A DNA stretch of 64,000 bases from Janthinobacterium sp. J1-1 (GTDB taxonomy: Bacteria; Pseudomonadota; Gammaproteobacteria; Burkholderiales; Burkholderiaceae_D). Location: positions 2,418,001-2,482,000 of the forward strand of contig NZ_CP132339.1 of assembly GCF_030944405.1 (NCBI RefSeq), read 5' to 3'. Both the position numbers and the translations under genes were made by a program. Positions 30,076 to 39,744 of this stretch are shown piece after piece. Under the pieces are notes generated by a model. The model had not been told where the DNA came from and did no database searches. It saw nothing but the letters and a program-made list of their open reading frames with translations. Numbering within the stretch: position 1 is the stretch's first letter; each line of letters opens with the position of its first letter.

Positions 30076-30144
30076 GTCAAATAAACCTTTCCGATGAAAA
30101 TTGATGTTATCAGCGGAGAAATTTAAATGATGGTAAATAAATAT

Positions 30145-30172
30145 AATAATTACAATTATTATTGTAATTATT
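30145..30172. repeat. Perfect 12-base inverted repeat in an AT-rich island
   Basis: Arms AATAATTACAAT (30145-30156) and ATTGTAATTATT (30161-30172) flank a 4-base loop. The pairing is almost all A-T, so a transcription terminator is unlikely. The site is about 70 bases upstream of the PEP-CTERM ATG (30075, minus), where an operator would sit. Nothing else is recognised between 30076 and 30295. Confidence 0.6.
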
Positions 30173-30295
30173 TACATTAATGTGCGATAGCGTACGGCCG
30201 TGCATCAGCCCGCCATCTGGAAGCGCAAGTAATTGTTTTTGTTGGGAAATTAATCCTGCGCGCGATGGCGCGCAGGACGCAGGAACGTGCGCTGG

Positions 30296-32137
30296 CTAGA
30301 CCAGGCCGTGAAACAGCACGATGTCGACCAGCTCGCCTGCAGCCACATGGCCTTGCCGTGCATGCAGCACGATCATGCAGTTGGCCTGGGTCATCGAACT
30401 CAGCATGCCCGAGCCTTGCGCGCCCGTCACGCGCACCTGCTGGCGGCCGCTGGTGTCGCGCTCGACGATGCCGCGCTGGTACTCGGTGCGGCCGCGTTTC
30501 TTGCGGATCGCCGCCTGCGCCGGCACGCTGACCAATGGCAAGGCTTCGGCGCTGGCACCCATCATGCGCAGCAGGGTGGGGCGGGCCAGGAAATAAAAGG
30601 TCGCCATGACGGCCACCGGATTGCCGGGCAGCCCCAGCAGCAGGGCCGAATGGCCATCGGCATGGATTGTGCCGAAGGCCATCGGCCGGCCCGGGCGCAT
30701 GTTGATTTGCCAGAAGGCCACCTTGCCCAGGCGTGCCAGGATGGCGCGCGTATGGTCGGCCGCGCCGCTCGATACGCCGCCCGAGGTGATAATGACATCG
30801 GCGTTGGCGCAGGCGCCGCGCAGGGCCGCTTCCAGCGCATCGGGCTGGTCCTGCACGCTGCCCATGTCGAGCGGTTCGCAGCCCAGACGCTCCAGCATCC
30901 CCAGCAGGGTATAGCGGTTGCTGTCGTAGATGCTGCCGGCCGCCAGCGGCTCGCCCGGCTGGCGCAATTCGTCGCCGGTGGAGAAAAACGCCACCCGCAG
31001 CCGCCGCCGTACCGGTACTTCTGCAATTCCCAGCGACGCCAGCAGCCCAAGTTCGGCCGGCCCCAGGCGCTTGCCTTGCAGCAGTGCCGGCTGGCCCTGC
31101 ATCAGGTCTTCGCCCTTGAAGCGGCGGTTGTCGCCCGGCTGGATCGCATCGGGGCGCACGGTGATTTGCTGCTCGTTGGCCTGCAGCACCAGTTCCTGCG
31201 GCACCACGCTGTCGCAGCCGGGCGGCATCACGGCGCCCGTCATGATGCGCGCGCATTGGCCCGCCAGAATCGCCACCGTGCCCGGCCGTCCGGCCAGGAT
31301 GGTGTCGACCACCGCCAGGGTCACGGGCGCGTCGCCCGCCAGGTCGGCGCCATGCAGGGCGTAGCCATCCATGGCGGAATTGTCGTGCGCGGGCACGCTG
31401 ATCGGCGAGATGATGTCGGTCGCCAGGATGCGCTCCAGCGCCTGCGCCAGCGGCAGGTTTTCCGTTTCCGCGATGGGCGTGGCGCTGGCGGCCAGCAGCG
31501 CTTGCGCCATGTCGACCGACATGCCGCCGGCCTCCAGGCTGGCCAGCTCGTCGGGGGTATTGAGATTGCGAAACGCGTCCGCCTCATCGAACAGCACTTC
31601 GGCCAGCTTCAGGTTGCCATGCCAGGCGCCGACCCGGCGCTCGCCGCTGGCCAGGCAGGCATCGAGCTGGGGCAGGGCGGCAACCTTGACCAGGCAAAAC
31701 ACGGGATGGCGGCGGCGCTGCGGCGCACCGCCGTTGCTATCAGGCTCTTCGGTGACGGCGATCGCCAGGTCGGCGTCCTGCGCCAGCAAGGCGGCCGCCA
31801 GCCGGCTGGCCAGGTCCGGTGGCAGCAGCGGCGAGTCGCATGGCACGGTCAGCAGATAGGGCGTGCCGGCGCGGCGCAGCCCGCTTTGCAAGCCGGCCAG
31901 CGGGCCGCAGTGGCCACCCAGGTCGTCGGGCCAGATGGGCAGGCCGAAGCCGGTGTAATGTTCATGGTGATCATTGACATTGAAGGCCAGCGGCCCGACC
32001 TGCGGCGCTAGGCGCTGCAGCACGTGCTGCGCCAGCGGCTGGCCGTGCAGCGGCAGCATGCCCTTGTCCTGTTGACCCATGCGCGTGCCCAGGCCGCCGG
32101 CCAGTATCAGGCCGGTAATATCTTGTTTCGCTATCAT
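30296..32137 (-). CDS. moeA: Fused MobA-MoeA: molybdenum cofactor guanylyltransferase and molybdopterin molybdotransferase
   Basis: A single open frame of 613 residues joins two enzymes. The N-terminal part (1-200) is MobA: LILAGGLGTRMG (10-21), KGMLPLHGQPL, VPCDSPLLP, and the usual MobA end FRNLNTPDELASLE. From about 206 MoeA follows: DNSAMDGYALHGADL, IMTGAVMPPGCDSVVPQE, FFSTGDELRQPGEPLAAGSIYDSN, SGGVSSGAADHT and GLPGNPVAV. It should insert molybdate into molybdopterin and add GMP. The start MIAKQDITGLILAGG is the family N-terminus, though no clear ribosome site precedes it. The frame is open through the junction. moaA lies 64 bases upstream. Confidence 0.9.
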   Translation of the reverse strand: MIAKQDITGLILAGGLGTRMGQQDKGMLPLHGQPLAQHVLQRLAPQVGPLAFNVNDHHEHYTGFGLPIWPDDLGGHCGPLAGLQSGLRRAGTPYLLTVPCDSPLLPPDLASRLAAALLAQDADLAIAVTEEPDSNGGAPQRRRHPVFCLVKVAALPQLDACLASGERRVGAWHGNLKLAEVLFDEADAFRNLNTPDELASLEAGGMSVDMAQALLAASATPIAETENLPLAQALERILATDIISPISVPAHDNSAMDGYALHGADLAGDAPVTLAVVDTILAGRPGTVAILAGQCARIMTGAVMPPGCDSVVPQELVLQANEQQITVRPDAIQPGDNRRFKGEDLMQGQPALLQGKRLGPAELGLLASLGIAEVPVRRRLRVAFFSTGDELRQPGEPLAAGSIYDSNRYTLLGMLERLGCEPLDMGSVQDQPDALEAALRGACANADVIITSGGVSSGAADHTRAILARLGKVAFWQINMRPGRPMAFGTIHADGHSALLLGLPGNPVAVMATFYFLARPTLLRMMGASAEALPLVSVPAQAAIRKKRGRTEYQRGIVERDTSGRQQVRVTGAQGSGMLSSMTQANCMIVLHARQGHVAAGELVDIVLFHGLV

Positions 32138-32201
32138 GCGGATGCTTGCGGTGGTGATGCCAGACGCCATGGTAGCAGCGGCCATGGCCGGCCGGCGCAA
32201 A

Positions 32202-33323
32202 TCAGCCGCCGATATACGACATTTCCACTTTCTTTTTGCCTGGCTCAAGTGCCTGGCCCGCCAGGCTGGTCTGGCTGGTGCGCAGTTCCGAATAGCGGTC
32301 GCCGCGGCCGCGCCACAGTTGCGCCACGGCGCTGGAGATTTCCTCGTCGCTGCGGCCATCGCGCAGCAGGGCGCGCAGGTCGTGGCCGCCGCTGGCAAAC
32401 AAGCAGGTATACAGCTTGCCTTCGGTCGACAGGCGGGCCCGGCTGCAGTCCGAGCAGAACGCCTGCGTGACACTGGAAATCAGGCCGATCTCGCCGCCGC
32501 CATCCAGGTAGCGCCAGCGCGAGGCCGTCTCGCCCGTGTAGTTCGGGTCGACCGGCGCCAGGGGCATGTGCTGGCCGATGCGGCGCGCTACCTCGGCCGA
32601 CGGAATCACCTCTTTCAAGTCCCAGCCGTTCGAGGCGCCGACATCCATGTATTCGATAAAGCGCAGGATGTACGGCGTATCCTTGAAGTGGCGCGCCATC
32701 GGCACGATTTCCTGGTCGTTCATGCCGGCCTTGACCACCATATTGACCTTGATCGGCCCCAGGCCCACCTGATGCGCCACATCGATGCCATGCAGCACGT
32801 CGGCCACCGCGAAATCGACATCGTTCATGCGCTTGAAGGTGGCGTCGTCGAGCGAGTCGAGCGACACGGTGACCCGGTTCAGGCCCGCATCCTTCAGCGA
32901 TTGCGCCTTCTTGGCCAGCAGCGAGCCATTGGTGGTCAGGGTCAGGTCCAGCGCCCGGCCCGAAGGCGTGCGCAGTGCGGCCAGCATGCCGACCAGCCGT
33001 TCGATGTTCTTGCGCAGCAGCGGCTCGCCACCCGTCAGGCGGATCTTTTCCACGCCGTGGGCGACGAACAGGCGCGCGAGGCGCGTGATTTCCTCGAACG
33101 ACAACAAGGCCGTGTGCGGCAGGTAGGCGTGGTTCTTGTCGAACACATCTTTTGGCATGCAATACACGCAACGAAAATTGCAGCGGTCGGTAATCGAGAT
33201 GCGCAGGTCGTGCAGGGGCCGGCCCAGGCGGTCGGCCACGCTGCCGGTGGGCTGCTCCAGCCGCCGCGGTACGGCCACGGCGCCATTGCGCGCTTCGGCC
33301 AGGTAGATAATCTTGTCAAGCAT
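32202..33323 (-). CDS. moaA: GTP 3',8-cyclase MoaA (molybdenum cofactor)
   Basis: This 373-residue radical SAM enzyme, with MoaC, converts GTP toward cyclic pyranopterin monophosphate. The SAM cluster CNFRCVYC (Cys48, 52, 55) is present. [26 protein letters not shown] and [15 protein letters not shown] follow. The C-terminal second cluster is [18 protein letters not shown], and the protein ends with the functional GG tail (YIGG). It is upstream of the fused mobA-moeA on the same strand, forming a cofactor pair. moaC, moaD and moaE are not in the window. Confidence 0.97.
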   Translation of the reverse strand: MLDKIIYLAEARNGAVAVPRRLEQPTGSVADRLGRPLHDLRISITDRCNFRCVYCMPKDVFDKNHAYLPHTALLSFEEITRLARLFVAHGVEKIRLTGGEPLLRKNIERLVGMLAALRTPSGRALDLTLTTNGSLLAKKAQSLKDAGLNRVTVSLDSLDDATFKRMNDVDFAVADVLHGIDVAHQVGLGPIKVNMVVKAGMNDQEIVPMARHFKDTPYILRFIEYMDVGASNGWDLKEVIPSAEVARRIGQHMPLAPVDPNYTGETASRWRYLDGGGEIGLISSVTQAFCSDCSRARLSTEGKLYTCLFASGGHDLRALLRDGRSDEEISSAVAQLWRGRGDRYSELRTSQTSLAGQALEPGKKKVEMSYIGG

Positions 33324-33350
33324 GAATGTATTGCAACTGCCTAAAGTCGT

Positions 33351-34682
33351 TCAAGGCAGATACGATAGCACGAGGCCGAAGATGGCACAGGCGAGCAGCA
33401 ATTTGATGGTGCCAATCTGATATCGGATCAGCGCCACACTGGCCGCCACCGCGATGCCAATGGCCAGCCAGTCCCAGTGCGGCAGCGCTTGCTCCAGCCT
33501 GAACACATGGTGGCCGAAGAATAGCGCCAGGCTGGCAATGACGCCCACCACGGCCGCCGAGACGGCGTTCAACGGGGCGTCGAGGTGCAGATTGCCGCGC
33601 GTCGCTTCCACCAGCGGCGCGCCGGCCAGGATAAAAATGAACGAGGGTAAAAAGGTGAACCAGGCCGTGACCAGCGCGCCGCACACGCCCGCCAGCCAAA
33701 GTTGATCACCGAACACGGCCTGGCCCCAGGCGCCGACGAAGCCGATAAAGGCGACGATCATGATCAGGGGGCCGGGCGTGGTTTCGCCGAGCGCCAGGCC
33801 GTCCATCATCTGCGCGCTGCCGAGCCAGTGGTAATGCTCGACGGCGCCCTGGTGCAGATACGGCAGCACGGCGTAGGCGCCGCCGAACGTCAGCAGGGCG
33901 GCCTTGCTGAAAAACACGGCCATCTGCGCCAGCGGCTGTTCGCGCCCGCCCAGCCAGGCCAGCAGCAGCCAGCCCAGCACCACCAGAGATACCCCCAATA
34001 GTGACGTCAGCAACAGGCGAGCCCAGACCAGGCGCGCGTGCGACGGCGTCGGGGTGTCGTCATCGATCAGCGCAGGTCCATGGCGGTTGGCGCCGCCCTG
34101 GCTGGGGTTGCTGTTATGGAATTGTGCTGGCAACAGATAGCCGCCGGCAGCACCGAGCACGGCCGCGCACAGCACGATCAAGGGAAACGGCAGCTGGAAG
34201 ACGGCCAGCGCCAGCAGGGCCAGCAAGGCGACCAGCCGCAGGCCGGGTGTGCGCAAGGTGCGCCGGCCCAGGCGCCAGGCGGCCGCCAGCACCAGCGCGA
34301 CGACGGCCGGCTTGACGCCGTACAGCACGCCGGCGATCGCGCCGACATGGCCATACGCCATATAGATCCACGACAAGATGATCATCAGCAGCAGCGACGG
34401 CAGCAAGAACAGCAGGCCGGCGATGATGCCGCCACGCGTGCGGTGCAGCAGCCAGCCGATATAGATGGCCAGCTGGGTCGCTTCGGGCCCCGGCAACAGC
34501 ATGCAATAGTTGAGCGCATGCAGGAAGCGCTGCTCGGAAATCCAGCGCCGTTTTTCCACCAGTTCGGCATGCATCATGGCGATCTGCCCGGCCGGGCCGC
34601 CAAAGCTGATGCAGCCCAGCTTGAGCCAGTACCAGAAGGCGCTGCGCAGGCTGACCGGGGCGGGGGGGGTATCGATGTGCAT
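33351..34682 (-). CDS. chrA: Chromate transporter (CHR family, long two-domain type)
   Basis: The 443-residue membrane protein has two homologous halves. The first has FWYWLKLGCISFGGPAGQIAMMH, RFLHALNYCMLLPGPEATQLAIYIGW and GVKPAVVALV. The second has FFSKAALLTFGGAYAVLPYL, DGLALGETTPGPLIMIVAFIGF and LPSFIFILAGAP. Members export chromate or related oxyanions by proton antiport; physiological substrate is inferred. The start MHIDTPP is preferred because upstream in-frame codons run into the rne terminator hairpin. No regulator gene (chrB) is adjacent. Confidence 0.93.
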   Translation of the reverse strand: MHIDTPPAPVSLRSAFWYWLKLGCISFGGPAGQIAMMHAELVEKRRWISEQRFLHALNYCMLLPGPEATQLAIYIGWLLHRTRGGIIAGLLFLLPSLLLMIILSWIYMAYGHVGAIAGVLYGVKPAVVALVLAAAWRLGRRTLRTPGLRLVALLALLALAVFQLPFPLIVLCAAVLGAAGGYLLPAQFHNSNPSQGGANRHGPALIDDDTPTPSHARLVWARLLLTSLLGVSLVVLGWLLLAWLGGREQPLAQMAVFFSKAALLTFGGAYAVLPYLHQGAVEHYHWLGSAQMMDGLALGETTPGPLIMIVAFIGFVGAWGQAVFGDQLWLAGVCGALVTAWFTFLPSFIFILAGAPLVEATRGNLHLDAPLNAVSAAVVGVIASLALFFGHHVFRLEQALPHWDWLAIGIAVAASVALIRYQIGTIKLLLACAIFGLVLSYLP

Positions 34683-34703
34683 GGCGGGCGAAAGTGGGGA
34701 CGT

Positions 34704-34733
34704 AAAAAAAGGGGAAGCCTGAGCTTCCCCTTT
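34704..34733 (-). terminator. Intrinsic terminator of rne
   Basis: Arms AAAGGGGAAGC (34708-34718) and GCTTCCCCTTT (34723-34733) with loop CTGA are followed on the minus strand by seven T. It lies 32 bases past the rne stop and just upstream of chrA. Confidence 0.93.
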
Positions 34734-34764
34734 CATCGTGTGCGGCTGGGCGGACCCGGCGCGC

Positions 34765-37700
34765 TTATGGACGCTGCGTGTTGACCTGGATCAACGGCTC
34801 ATCCGACTGCGGCGGCAATGGCTTGCGTTCGCGCGGCTTGCGTACCGGTGCGACCGCCTTGGCGGCCGCTTCCTGCGCCAGGCGCAGTTTTTCCGGGTCG
34901 GTGGCGGCCAGGGTCAGGCCGGCCGAACCGAGCACGGCGTTCAGGTCCAGCGGGGCCGCGACGGCGGCCGGCGCGGTGTCAACCGGCGCCGGCGCCGGTG
35001 CCGGGGCAGGAGCAGCAACAGGAGCGGCAACTTCCGCCACTTCCGCTACCGGCTCGACGACAGGCGCAGCCACCGGTGCCGGTGCTTCCGCAACCGGCTC
35101 GGCCGCTGGTTCCGGTTCCGCTGCAGGAGCAGGCTCGGCAGCCACTTCCACGGCGGCCGGTGCTTCGACCGGCGCTGGCGCCGCTGCTTCCACCGCTTTT
35201 TCGGCAAAGCTGTACTCGGCCGCTGGCACCGGTTCCGCTTCGGCTGGCACAGCTTGCGCTGCGGCAACGACGGCTTCCACCGGTGCTGCCGGCACGATCA
35301 CTTCGGCTGGTGCTGGCGCTGGCGCTGGTTCTGCGGCGGCAGGCGCTTCTTCAACCGCAGCTTCCGGCGCAGTATCGGCAACCGCCACCACTTCCGTCAC
35401 TGCCACTACCTTGGCAACTTCCACCACTTCCACCACCACGGCATCGGCCTGCGGCACTGGCGTGGCGCTCACTTCCACCAACGCGGCGGTGGTGACGATG
35501 GCCAGTGCAGGCGCCACGTCATCGGCCGGGGCCACGGTAAAGCTGACGGCAGGGGCTTCCTGGCCATCGTTCTCGCCGTTTGCCGATTCGATCAGCTCGC
35601 CCGTTTCGCGGTCGCGGCGGTTGCGGTTGCGGCCACCACGACGGCGGCGGCGGCGCGGTTCTTCGCCTTCACCTTCGACATCCGTTTCCTCGCCTTCAGG
35701 GCCGGCATTCGCCGATACCTTGTCCAGGCTGGCTGGCGCTGGCGCGTCGGTGGCCGGACCGTTGGCTGGCACGATCACATTGACCGGCGTGGCGATCACG
35801 CCCACGGCGGCCAGCTCATCGGCCTTGAACTCGGCCTTGGTGTCTGGCTTGAACTCGGCTTTCACTTCGGTAGCGGCCGGCTTGTCGGCGCGTGGTTCGC
35901 GCGCTTCACGCGGCTGGCGTGGCGGACGTTCGGCACGGTCAGGACGCTCGGCGCGTTCAGGACGCTCGCCCCGTTCCGCGCGTTCGCGTGGCGCCGGCGC
36001 CGTCAGGTCGCCTTCACGCGGTTCGCGTGGCGGACGCGGCGGACGTGGTGGACGCACGGCTTTTTCCAGTGCTTCGGCTTCTTTCGCCGCATCGTCCTGG
36101 GCTGGACGGCCCTGGCCCGGTTCGCGCTCTTCGCGGCCCGGCTTGCCGTTGCGGCCACGGCCACGCGGGCCACGGCTGTTGCGGTCGCCACGATCGGGCG
36201 TGCCGGCCGGTTTTACCGGTGCGACAGGCGCGGGGGCCGCCACGACAGGGGCTTGCGGGCCATTGAAGAAGCTGATGACCTTGGCCCAGAAGCCTTGCGG
36301 CGCAGGCGGCGTGACGACCGGGGCCGGCTTGACTTCCACCGGCTTGCGCTCGACCATCGGTGCCGGCTGGTCAGGGGTAATCGTCTTGACGACGGCTTCC
36401 TGGCGCGGCTTGGCTTCTTCCTTCTGGCGCTTGCTGTAGGCCATGTCGGTTTCGGCGCTTTCGGCCAGGTTGTAGCTGGCCTGGCTGTCTTCCAGACGTG
36501 GATCGTCGTGCTTGATGCGTTCCAGCTTGTAGTGCGGCGTTTCCAGATGCTTGTTCGGGATCAGGATCACGGCGATGCGGTGGCGGTTCTCGATCTTCAG
36601 CACTTCGCCGCGCTTTTCGTTCAGCAAAAAGGCGCCGACGTCGACGGGTACCTGCACGTGGATGGTGGCCGAATTTTCCTTCATCGCCTCTTCCTGGATG
36701 ATGCGCAGCACCTGCAGGGCGGACGATTCGGTATCGCGGATGTGGCCGGTACCCGAGCAGCGCGGGCAGGTCACGTGCGAACCTTCGGACAGCGAAGGGC
36801 GCAGGCGCTGGCGCGACAGTTCCATCAGGCCGAAGCGGGAAATCTTGCCCATCTGAACACGGGCGCGGTCATGGTGCAGCGCATCCTTGAGGCGCTGTTC
36901 CACTTCGCGCTGGTTCTTCGCCACTTCCATGTCGATGAAGTCGATCACGATCAGGCCGCCCAGGTCGCGCAGGCGCAGCTGGCGGGCCACTTCTTCGGCC
37001 GCTTCGCAGTTGGTGTTGAAGGCGGTCGTTTCGATGTCCGAGCCGCGCGTGGCGCGCGCCGAGTTGACGTCGACCGAGACCAGCGCTTCGGTGTGGTCGA
37101 TCACGATGGCGCCGCCCGATGGCAGCGGCACCGTGCGGCTGTAGGCCGTTTCGATCTGGTGTTCGATCTGGAAGCGCGAAAACAGTGGCACGTCGTCGCT
37201 GTAGCGCTTGACGCGGTGCACCATGTCGGGCATCACGTGGCTCATGAACTGGTGCGCCTGGTCGTAGATCTCGTCGGTATCGATCAGGATCTCGCCAATG
37301 TCCGGCTGGAAGTAGTCGCGGATGGCGCGGATCACCAGGGACGATTCCTGGTAGATCAGGAAGGCGCCGTTGGCCGACTTGCCGGCGCCTTCGATGGCGC
37401 GCCACAGTTGCATCAGGTAATTCAAGTCCCACTGCAGTTCATCGACATTGCGGCCGATGCCGGCGGTGCGGGCAATCACGGACATGCCAGCTGGCAGGTC
37501 CAGTTTATCCATGGTTTCGCGCAATTCCTGGCGCTCTTCACCTTCCACGCGGCGCGACACACCACCACCGCGCGGGTTGTTCGGCATCAGCACCAGGTAG
37601 CGGCCGGCCAGCGAGACGAACGAGGTCAGGGCCGCGCCCTTGTTGCCGCGTTCTTCTTTTTCGACCTGGACCATGATTTCCTGGCCCTCGCGCAGCGCTT

Positions 37701-37971
37701 CCTTGACGGAGGCGGTACGCACGTCGACGCCTTCGCGGAAGTAAGTGCGGGCAACTTCCTTGAAGGGCAGGAAGCCGTGGCGGTCTTCGCCATAGCTGAC
37801 GAAGCACGCTTCGAGCGAAGGCTCGATGCGCGTGATCACGCCCTTGTAGATGTTGGATTTGCGCTGTTCGCGCCCGGCTGTCTCGATATCGATGTCGATC
37901 AGTTTTTGTCCGTCGACAATCGCTACGCGCAGTTCTTCTTGCTGCGTGGCATTAAACAACATGCGTTTCAT
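34765..37971 (-). CDS. rne: Ribonuclease E
   Basis: The 1068-residue endoribonuclease handles mRNA decay and rRNA/tRNA maturation and scaffolds the degradosome. The N-terminal catalytic half has the family start MKRMLFNATQQEELRVAIVDGQKLIDIDIE, an S1 domain (about 35-120), and the metal-site region IVIDHTEALVSVDVNSARATRG with GGLIVIDFIDM. The zinc-link CPRCSGTG is present. The C-terminal half (from about 520) is a low-complexity scaffold rich in Pro/Ala/Glu, with Arg-rich RNA-binding patches (EEPRRRRRRGGRNRNRRDRE and RPPRPPREPREGD). GGAG lies upstream of the ATG. rluC is divergent, the same neighbour as in E. coli. Confidence 0.97.
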   Translation of the reverse strand: MKRMLFNATQQEELRVAIVDGQKLIDIDIETAGREQRKSNIYKGVITRIEPSLEACFVSYGEDRHGFLPFKEVARTYFREGVDVRTASVKEALREGQEIMVQVEKEERGNKGAALTSFVSLAGRYLVLMPNNPRGGGVSRRVEGEERQELRETMDKLDLPAGMSVIARTAGIGRNVDELQWDLNYLMQLWRAIEGAGKSANGAFLIYQESSLVIRAIRDYFQPDIGEILIDTDEIYDQAHQFMSHVMPDMVHRVKRYSDDVPLFSRFQIEHQIETAYSRTVPLPSGGAIVIDHTEALVSVDVNSARATRGSDIETTAFNTNCEAAEEVARQLRLRDLGGLIVIDFIDMEVAKNQREVEQRLKDALHHDRARVQMGKISRFGLMELSRQRLRPSLSEGSHVTCPRCSGTGHIRDTESSALQVLRIIQEEAMKENSATIHVQVPVDVGAFLLNEKRGEVLKIENRHRIAVILIPNKHLETPHYKLERIKHDDPRLEDSQASYNLAESAETDMAYSKRQKEEAKPRQEAVVKTITPDQPAPMVERKPVEVKPAPVVTPPAPQGFWAKVISFFNGPQAPVVAAPAPVAPVKPAGTPDRGDRNSRGPRGRGRNGKPGREEREPGQGRPAQDDAAKEAEALEKAVRPPRPPRPPREPREGDLTAPAPRERAERGERPERAERPDRAERPPRQPREAREPRADKPAATEVKAEFKPDTKAEFKADELAAVGVIATPVNVIVPANGPATDAPAPASLDKVSANAGPEGEETDVEGEGEEPRRRRRRGGRNRNRRDRETGELIESANGENDGQEAPAVSFTVAPADDVAPALAIVTTAALVEVSATPVPQADAVVVEVVEVAKVVAVTEVVAVADTAPEAAVEEAPAAAEPAPAPAPAEVIVPAAPVEAVVAAAQAVPAEAEPVPAAEYSFAEKAVEAAAPAPVEAPAAVEVAAEPAPAAEPEPAAEPVAEAPAPVAAPVVEPVAEVAEVAAPVAAPAPAPAPAPVDTAPAAVAAPLDLNAVLGSAGLTLAATDPEKLRLAQEAAAKAVAPVRKPRERKPLPPQSDEPLIQVNTQRP

Positions 37972-38651
37972 TTTTATAACTCCGCGACCCGTAGGCCATC
38001 TCAAAGCCGCTTCCTGGGAAGCGGCGAAAGTACAGGGATATACGCGAGAACGGGAGTGTTGGCGGGGGGGAATGCCCAAGCGTGCGGAGCAACAACGTAG
38101 ATACGTTACGGCCGCAACAGGCGCGGTGATGTCGATCGACATGCCGAGTGACATGACACCTGTACTCATCTGATGCAGCCCGAAATCGCGGGAGCAGAGA
38201 ATGCAGGCGGTCAGCAAATTCAGAGCCAAAGCGTAAGCCGGCTCACCTACTGGAATCGCGATGGCGAGGCTTGGCCTCAGCCTATTCATCGACAACCCTC
38301 AATAGTGTGGCTTCATACGGGGTTTGGCGAAAACGGCAAGCGTTATCAACTTCATCAACCCGCGAGCCCGACTCGATAAGTCGCGCTAACGGGTACTTAT
38401 CCTTTTAATCCAGATCACTCTCTTCAGCATCCCCGCGCTTATCCGATTACAACTACGGTGCAACCTTGATGGGCGCGAGGGTGGTGCGTATACGTTTTTT
38501 TCCACCGAATTTGCAATTTGGCGAGGCCGGTGGAGACGCCCCTGTGTAAAATGTGCTTTTATTCTTACACCAGCAGCAGCCAGGGCCGCAGCAAAAACAA
38601 TTATATATTCAAAATGAAGGACTTAGAGAGATTTCTGGGAAGACATAGTAA
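37972..38651. promoter_or_regulatory. rne / rluC divergent region with long rne leader
   Basis: No gene is seen in these 680 bases. On the rne side there is a perfect 9-base stem GCCGCTTCC/GGAAGCGGC (38006-38025, two-base turn) and a 14-base palindrome ATGTCGATCGACAT (38129-38142). In E. coli the rne leader mediates feedback by RNase E on its own mRNA; a similar role here is inference from the length and structure. On the rluC side a TAAAAT box lies at 38547-38552, without a clear -35. Confidence 0.5.
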
Positions 38652-39647
38652 ATGAAGAGTCAAAATGATGTTGTTCCCCCTTCAACACCCCCGGTTCAGC
38701 CGCAAGCCCAATTCGTTACCATCGCCGAAGAAGAAGCTGGCCAGCGTATTGATAACTACTTGTTAAGAGTATGCAAGGGAGTGCCTAAAAGCCACATCTA
38801 CCGCATCTTGCGTTCGGGAGAAGTGCGGGTCAACAAAGGCCGTATCGACCAGCTGTACCGGCTGGCCGAAGGCGACGTGGTACGGATTCCACCGGTGCGC
38901 GTGGCCGAAAAAGCGCCGACCGGCGCGCCGGCCGCCGAGTTCAAGATCATCTTCGAAGATGCGCAGCTGCTGGTGATCGACAAGCCGGCCGGCGTCGCCG
39001 TGCATGGCGGTTCGGGCGTGTCGTTCGGCGTGATCGAGCAATTGCGCGCCTCGCGCCCGGACGCCAAGTTCCTGGAACTGGTGCACCGCCTGGACCGCGA
39101 CACGTCCGGCTTGCTGTTGCTGGCGAAAAAGCGTTCCGCGCTGACCAACCTGCACGAGCAGATGCGCGACGGCGTCACCGACAAGCGCTACCTGGTGCTG
39201 GTGGCGGGCGACTGGAAGAACGCGCGCCAGCATATCAAGCTGCCGCTGCACAAATATACGACGGCCGAGGGCGAGCGCCGGGTGGCGGTGCAGGCCGATG
39301 GCCTGGCGTCGCACACGGTGTTTTCGTTGTTGCATAAATATAACAACTTCGCCTTGCTGGAAGCCGAACTGAAAACCGGCCGCACCCACCAGATCCGCGT
39401 TCATCTGTCTTCGTCGGGCTTCCCCATTGCCGGTGATGACAAATACGGCGATTTCGCCCTCAACCGCGCGCTGTTGAAAGCCGACGCCACGCGCGGCGCC
39501 CTGAAGCGCATGTTCCTGCACGCGCACCAGATTACCTTCGTGCATCCGGAAACCGGCAAGACGATGACCCTCAATGCACCGTTGGCCGCCGAGTGCGAGC
39601 GTTTCTTGGTAAGCTTGGGCAAACCACTCGCCGTTGCCACGCGTTAA
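38652..39647 (+). CDS. rluC: Ribosomal large-subunit pseudouridine synthase C
   Basis: The 331-residue protein has an S4 RNA-binding domain (about 25-85: QRIDNYLLRVCKGVPKSHIYRILRSGEVRVNKGR). The RluA-family catalytic domain has LLVIDKPAGVAVHGG and the active-site motif HRLDRDTSG (145-153; Asp148 is the nucleophile). GRTHQIRVHLSSSGFPIAGDDKYG follows. RluC modifies positions 955, 2504 and 2580 in E. coli 23S rRNA. The RluC rather than RluD assignment rests on the divergent rne neighbour. The HAD phosphatase gene follows after 97 bases. Confidence 0.92.
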   Translation: MKSQNDVVPPSTPPVQPQAQFVTIAEEEAGQRIDNYLLRVCKGVPKSHIYRILRSGEVRVNKGRIDQLYRLAEGDVVRIPPVRVAEKAPTGAPAAEFKIIFEDAQLLVIDKPAGVAVHGGSGVSFGVIEQLRASRPDAKFLELVHRLDRDTSGLLLLAKKRSALTNLHEQMRDGVTDKRYLVLVAGDWKNARQHIKLPLHKYTTAEGERRVAVQADGLASHTVFSLLHKYNNFALLEAELKTGRTHQIRVHLSSSGFPIAGDDKYGDFALNRALLKADATRGALKRMFLHAHQITFVHPETGKTMTLNAPLAAECERFLVSLGKPLAVATR

Positions 39648-39744
39648 GGATATCCGGCACGTTCGGTACCGTGGGACTACTCACAAGGTAGTCAGCGGTC
39701 AACTTTTACCACTCAAGGAGCCGGCGGCTGGAACGTCGGGAAAC

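Noticed and set aside
34738..38100. Plus-strand open frame of about 1120 codons rich in Arg/His/Phe
   Set aside because: Antisense to rne; the composition is a mirror of the Pro/Ala/Glu-rich RNase E scaffold and there is no ribosome site.
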